NCBI RefSeq assembly: GCF_023630255.1 | Contig: NZ_JALPRS010000001.1 | Coordinates: 1,984,001-2,048,000 of the forward strand | DNA from: Pontibacter deserti | GTDB lineage: Bacteria; Bacteroidota; Bacteroidia; Cytophagales; Hymenobacteraceae | Direction of reading: 5' to 3' | DNA length: 64,000 nt | The notes under the pieces: generated by a model | Told to the model about the DNA's origin: nothing | The model's database searches: none | What the model saw: the letters and a program-made list of their open reading frames with translations, nothing else | Part shown: in pieces, positions 63,242-64,000 of the stretch | How positions within the stretch are numbered: the stretch's first letter is position 1 | Layout: every line of letters starts with the position of its first letter | Translations under genes and position numbers: made by a program

Positions 63242-64000
63242 TTAATCCCCACAGATATATGATATAGTATCTGGTCCTAAACCTATACTACTATTTATTA
63301 ACGAAGAATAAGTACTTAATTCTGGATAGCCTTTCGAGTTATAATTATGTGATTTTACATATTGCTCTACAATCTGCCCATTTTTGTTTTTTATAACCAC
63401 TTTTAGAATATTGTTAGCTATTAGTAAATCCAGGCTTATCCTCTCATAGTCATCTCTTATCATACTAAAGTAGGGTGAAATAGCATAGAGTGGATTTATT
63501 TTATTATCATATTCAACCTCTATAGAATTAAATAATTCATCGTTTGATGTTATCAAAATCTTATTCTCTTCCAGGTAAGAATAAGTATTAGTGAACCGAT
63601 CGTCGTACATTTTTATAAGTTGGCCTTTTGTATTATACTCAAATAAGTTACTATACCAATAAGTAAGATGCCCATCCCATTGTCTAAAAACATTTCGCTT
63701 TACCAATTGATCAGCACTATTGTATTCATAGGTAAAATAATCTAGCAAATCACCATCATTATTAAATCTGGAATACTTTATAATGTTGCCTTTGCCATCA
63801 TATTCTAGTTTATAGTTTAAAGTAGAAAATGCTACCGGACTGATTTGCTTTATTTCCTTAAGTCTGTATTGCTTGTCATATACATATTTATATTTGACCC
63901 CATGGATAATAGCCTCGTTTATCAAACATTTATCCTTAAGAGTAACTGCTTCATCTTTTTCGCAGGCTAATATGGTAAACAACAAAAGAATTGGAATCAG
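63242..64000 (-). CDS. Lipoprotein with YD/Rhs-like repeats, cut by the window edge
   Basis: The frame is open to the right edge of the window, so the true start lies beyond it. The visible N-terminal part is a signal peptide with lipobox TILAC (LIPILLLFTILAC). The rest shows repeated units of the Rhs/YD type: YKYVYDKQYRLKEI, YKLEYDGKGNIIKYSRF, FTYEYNSADQLVKRNVF and LFEYNTKGQLIKMYDD. Such single-domain proteins are common in Bacteroidota and their function is unknown. The DNA is more AT-rich than that of neighbouring genes. Confidence 0.75.
   Translation of the reverse strand: MIPILLLFTILACEKDEAVTLKDKCLINEAIIHGVKYKYVYDKQYRLKEIKQISPVAFSTLNYKLEYDGKGNIIKYSRFNNDGDLLDYFTYEYNSADQLVKRNVFRQWDGHLTYWYSNLFEYNTKGQLIKMYDDRFTNTYSYLEENKILITSNDELFNSIEVEYDNKINPLYAISPYFSMIRDDYERISLDLLIANNILKVVIKNKNGQIVEQYVKSHNYNSKGYPELSTYSSLINSSIGLGPDTISYICGD

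Overview
The window looks like chromosomal DNA from a pigmented, aerobic member of the Bacteroidota, most likely order Cytophagales, family Hymenobacteraceae (Pontibacter-like). The evidence is promoters with the Bacteroidota -7 element TAnnTTTG, type IX secretion components and cargo with C-terminal sorting domains, a carotenoid cluster, a phenylacetate epoxidase operon and a moderate GC content. The genus is inferred from gene content and not proven. I see no tRNA, rRNA, CRISPR array, insertion sequence or prophage. Nearly all genes are intact housekeeping or metabolic genes.

Layout. 1-5.4 kb (minus strand): carotenoid region with an enoyl-CoA hydratase, crtZ, a CarH/LitR-like MerR regulator, an ECF sigma factor, crtI, crtB and the start of a further exported protein. 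5.4-6.2 kb: a gene-free mosaic of hairpin repeats. 6.2-13.6 kb: phenylacetate catabolism, with a TetR/PaaR-type repressor whose operator lies in its own promoter, paaABCD with a doubled PaaB, and paaE on the other strand behind an M3 peptidase and an NlpE-like lipoprotein. 13.8-19.2 kb: AP2/HNH-derived protein, M23 protein, FtsX/LolE-like permease, namZ-fmt-folA. 19.2-25.4 kb: a PorU2-like sortase and a PorV-like protein. 25.6-28.5 kb: PadR regulator and a PspC/GIN membrane protein. 28.7-31.4 kb: cca, tsaC, mce. 31.5-34 kb: iscS-iscU-unknown-iscA. 34-46 kb: two type IX secreted proteins flanking bioBFDA and a beta-ketoacyl synthase. 46.4-53.8 kb: lysC-lysA, a subtilase-prodomain-like lipoprotein, and metY-metX-hom behind a SAM-I riboswitch. 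54-62 kb: an SDR protein, purC, a STAS protein, rnz, yhhQ, panE, a DMT transporter and trpS. 62-64 kb: small exported proteins.

Three observations stand out. (1) Between the SAM-I riboswitch and metY is an unlisted 43-codon reading frame ending in six consecutive cysteine codons. It looks like a cysteine-sensing leader peptide in series with a SAM-sensing riboswitch. (2) The whole window is saturated with halves of the palindromes AACTATAGTT and AAGTATACTT, about 25-fold over chance in a hand-counted 9-kb stretch. Most lie inside coding sequence, resembling the highly iterated palindromes of cyanobacteria. (3) A 35-nt hairpin occurs twice in intergenic DNA with compensatory stem changes.

Regulation can be read in several places: a PaaR-type operator between the -33 and -7 elements of its own promoter, a tandem 12-mer at the PadR promoter, the ECF sigma and B12-photoreceptor-like regulator in the carotenoid region, and strong, often bidirectional terminators between convergent genes.
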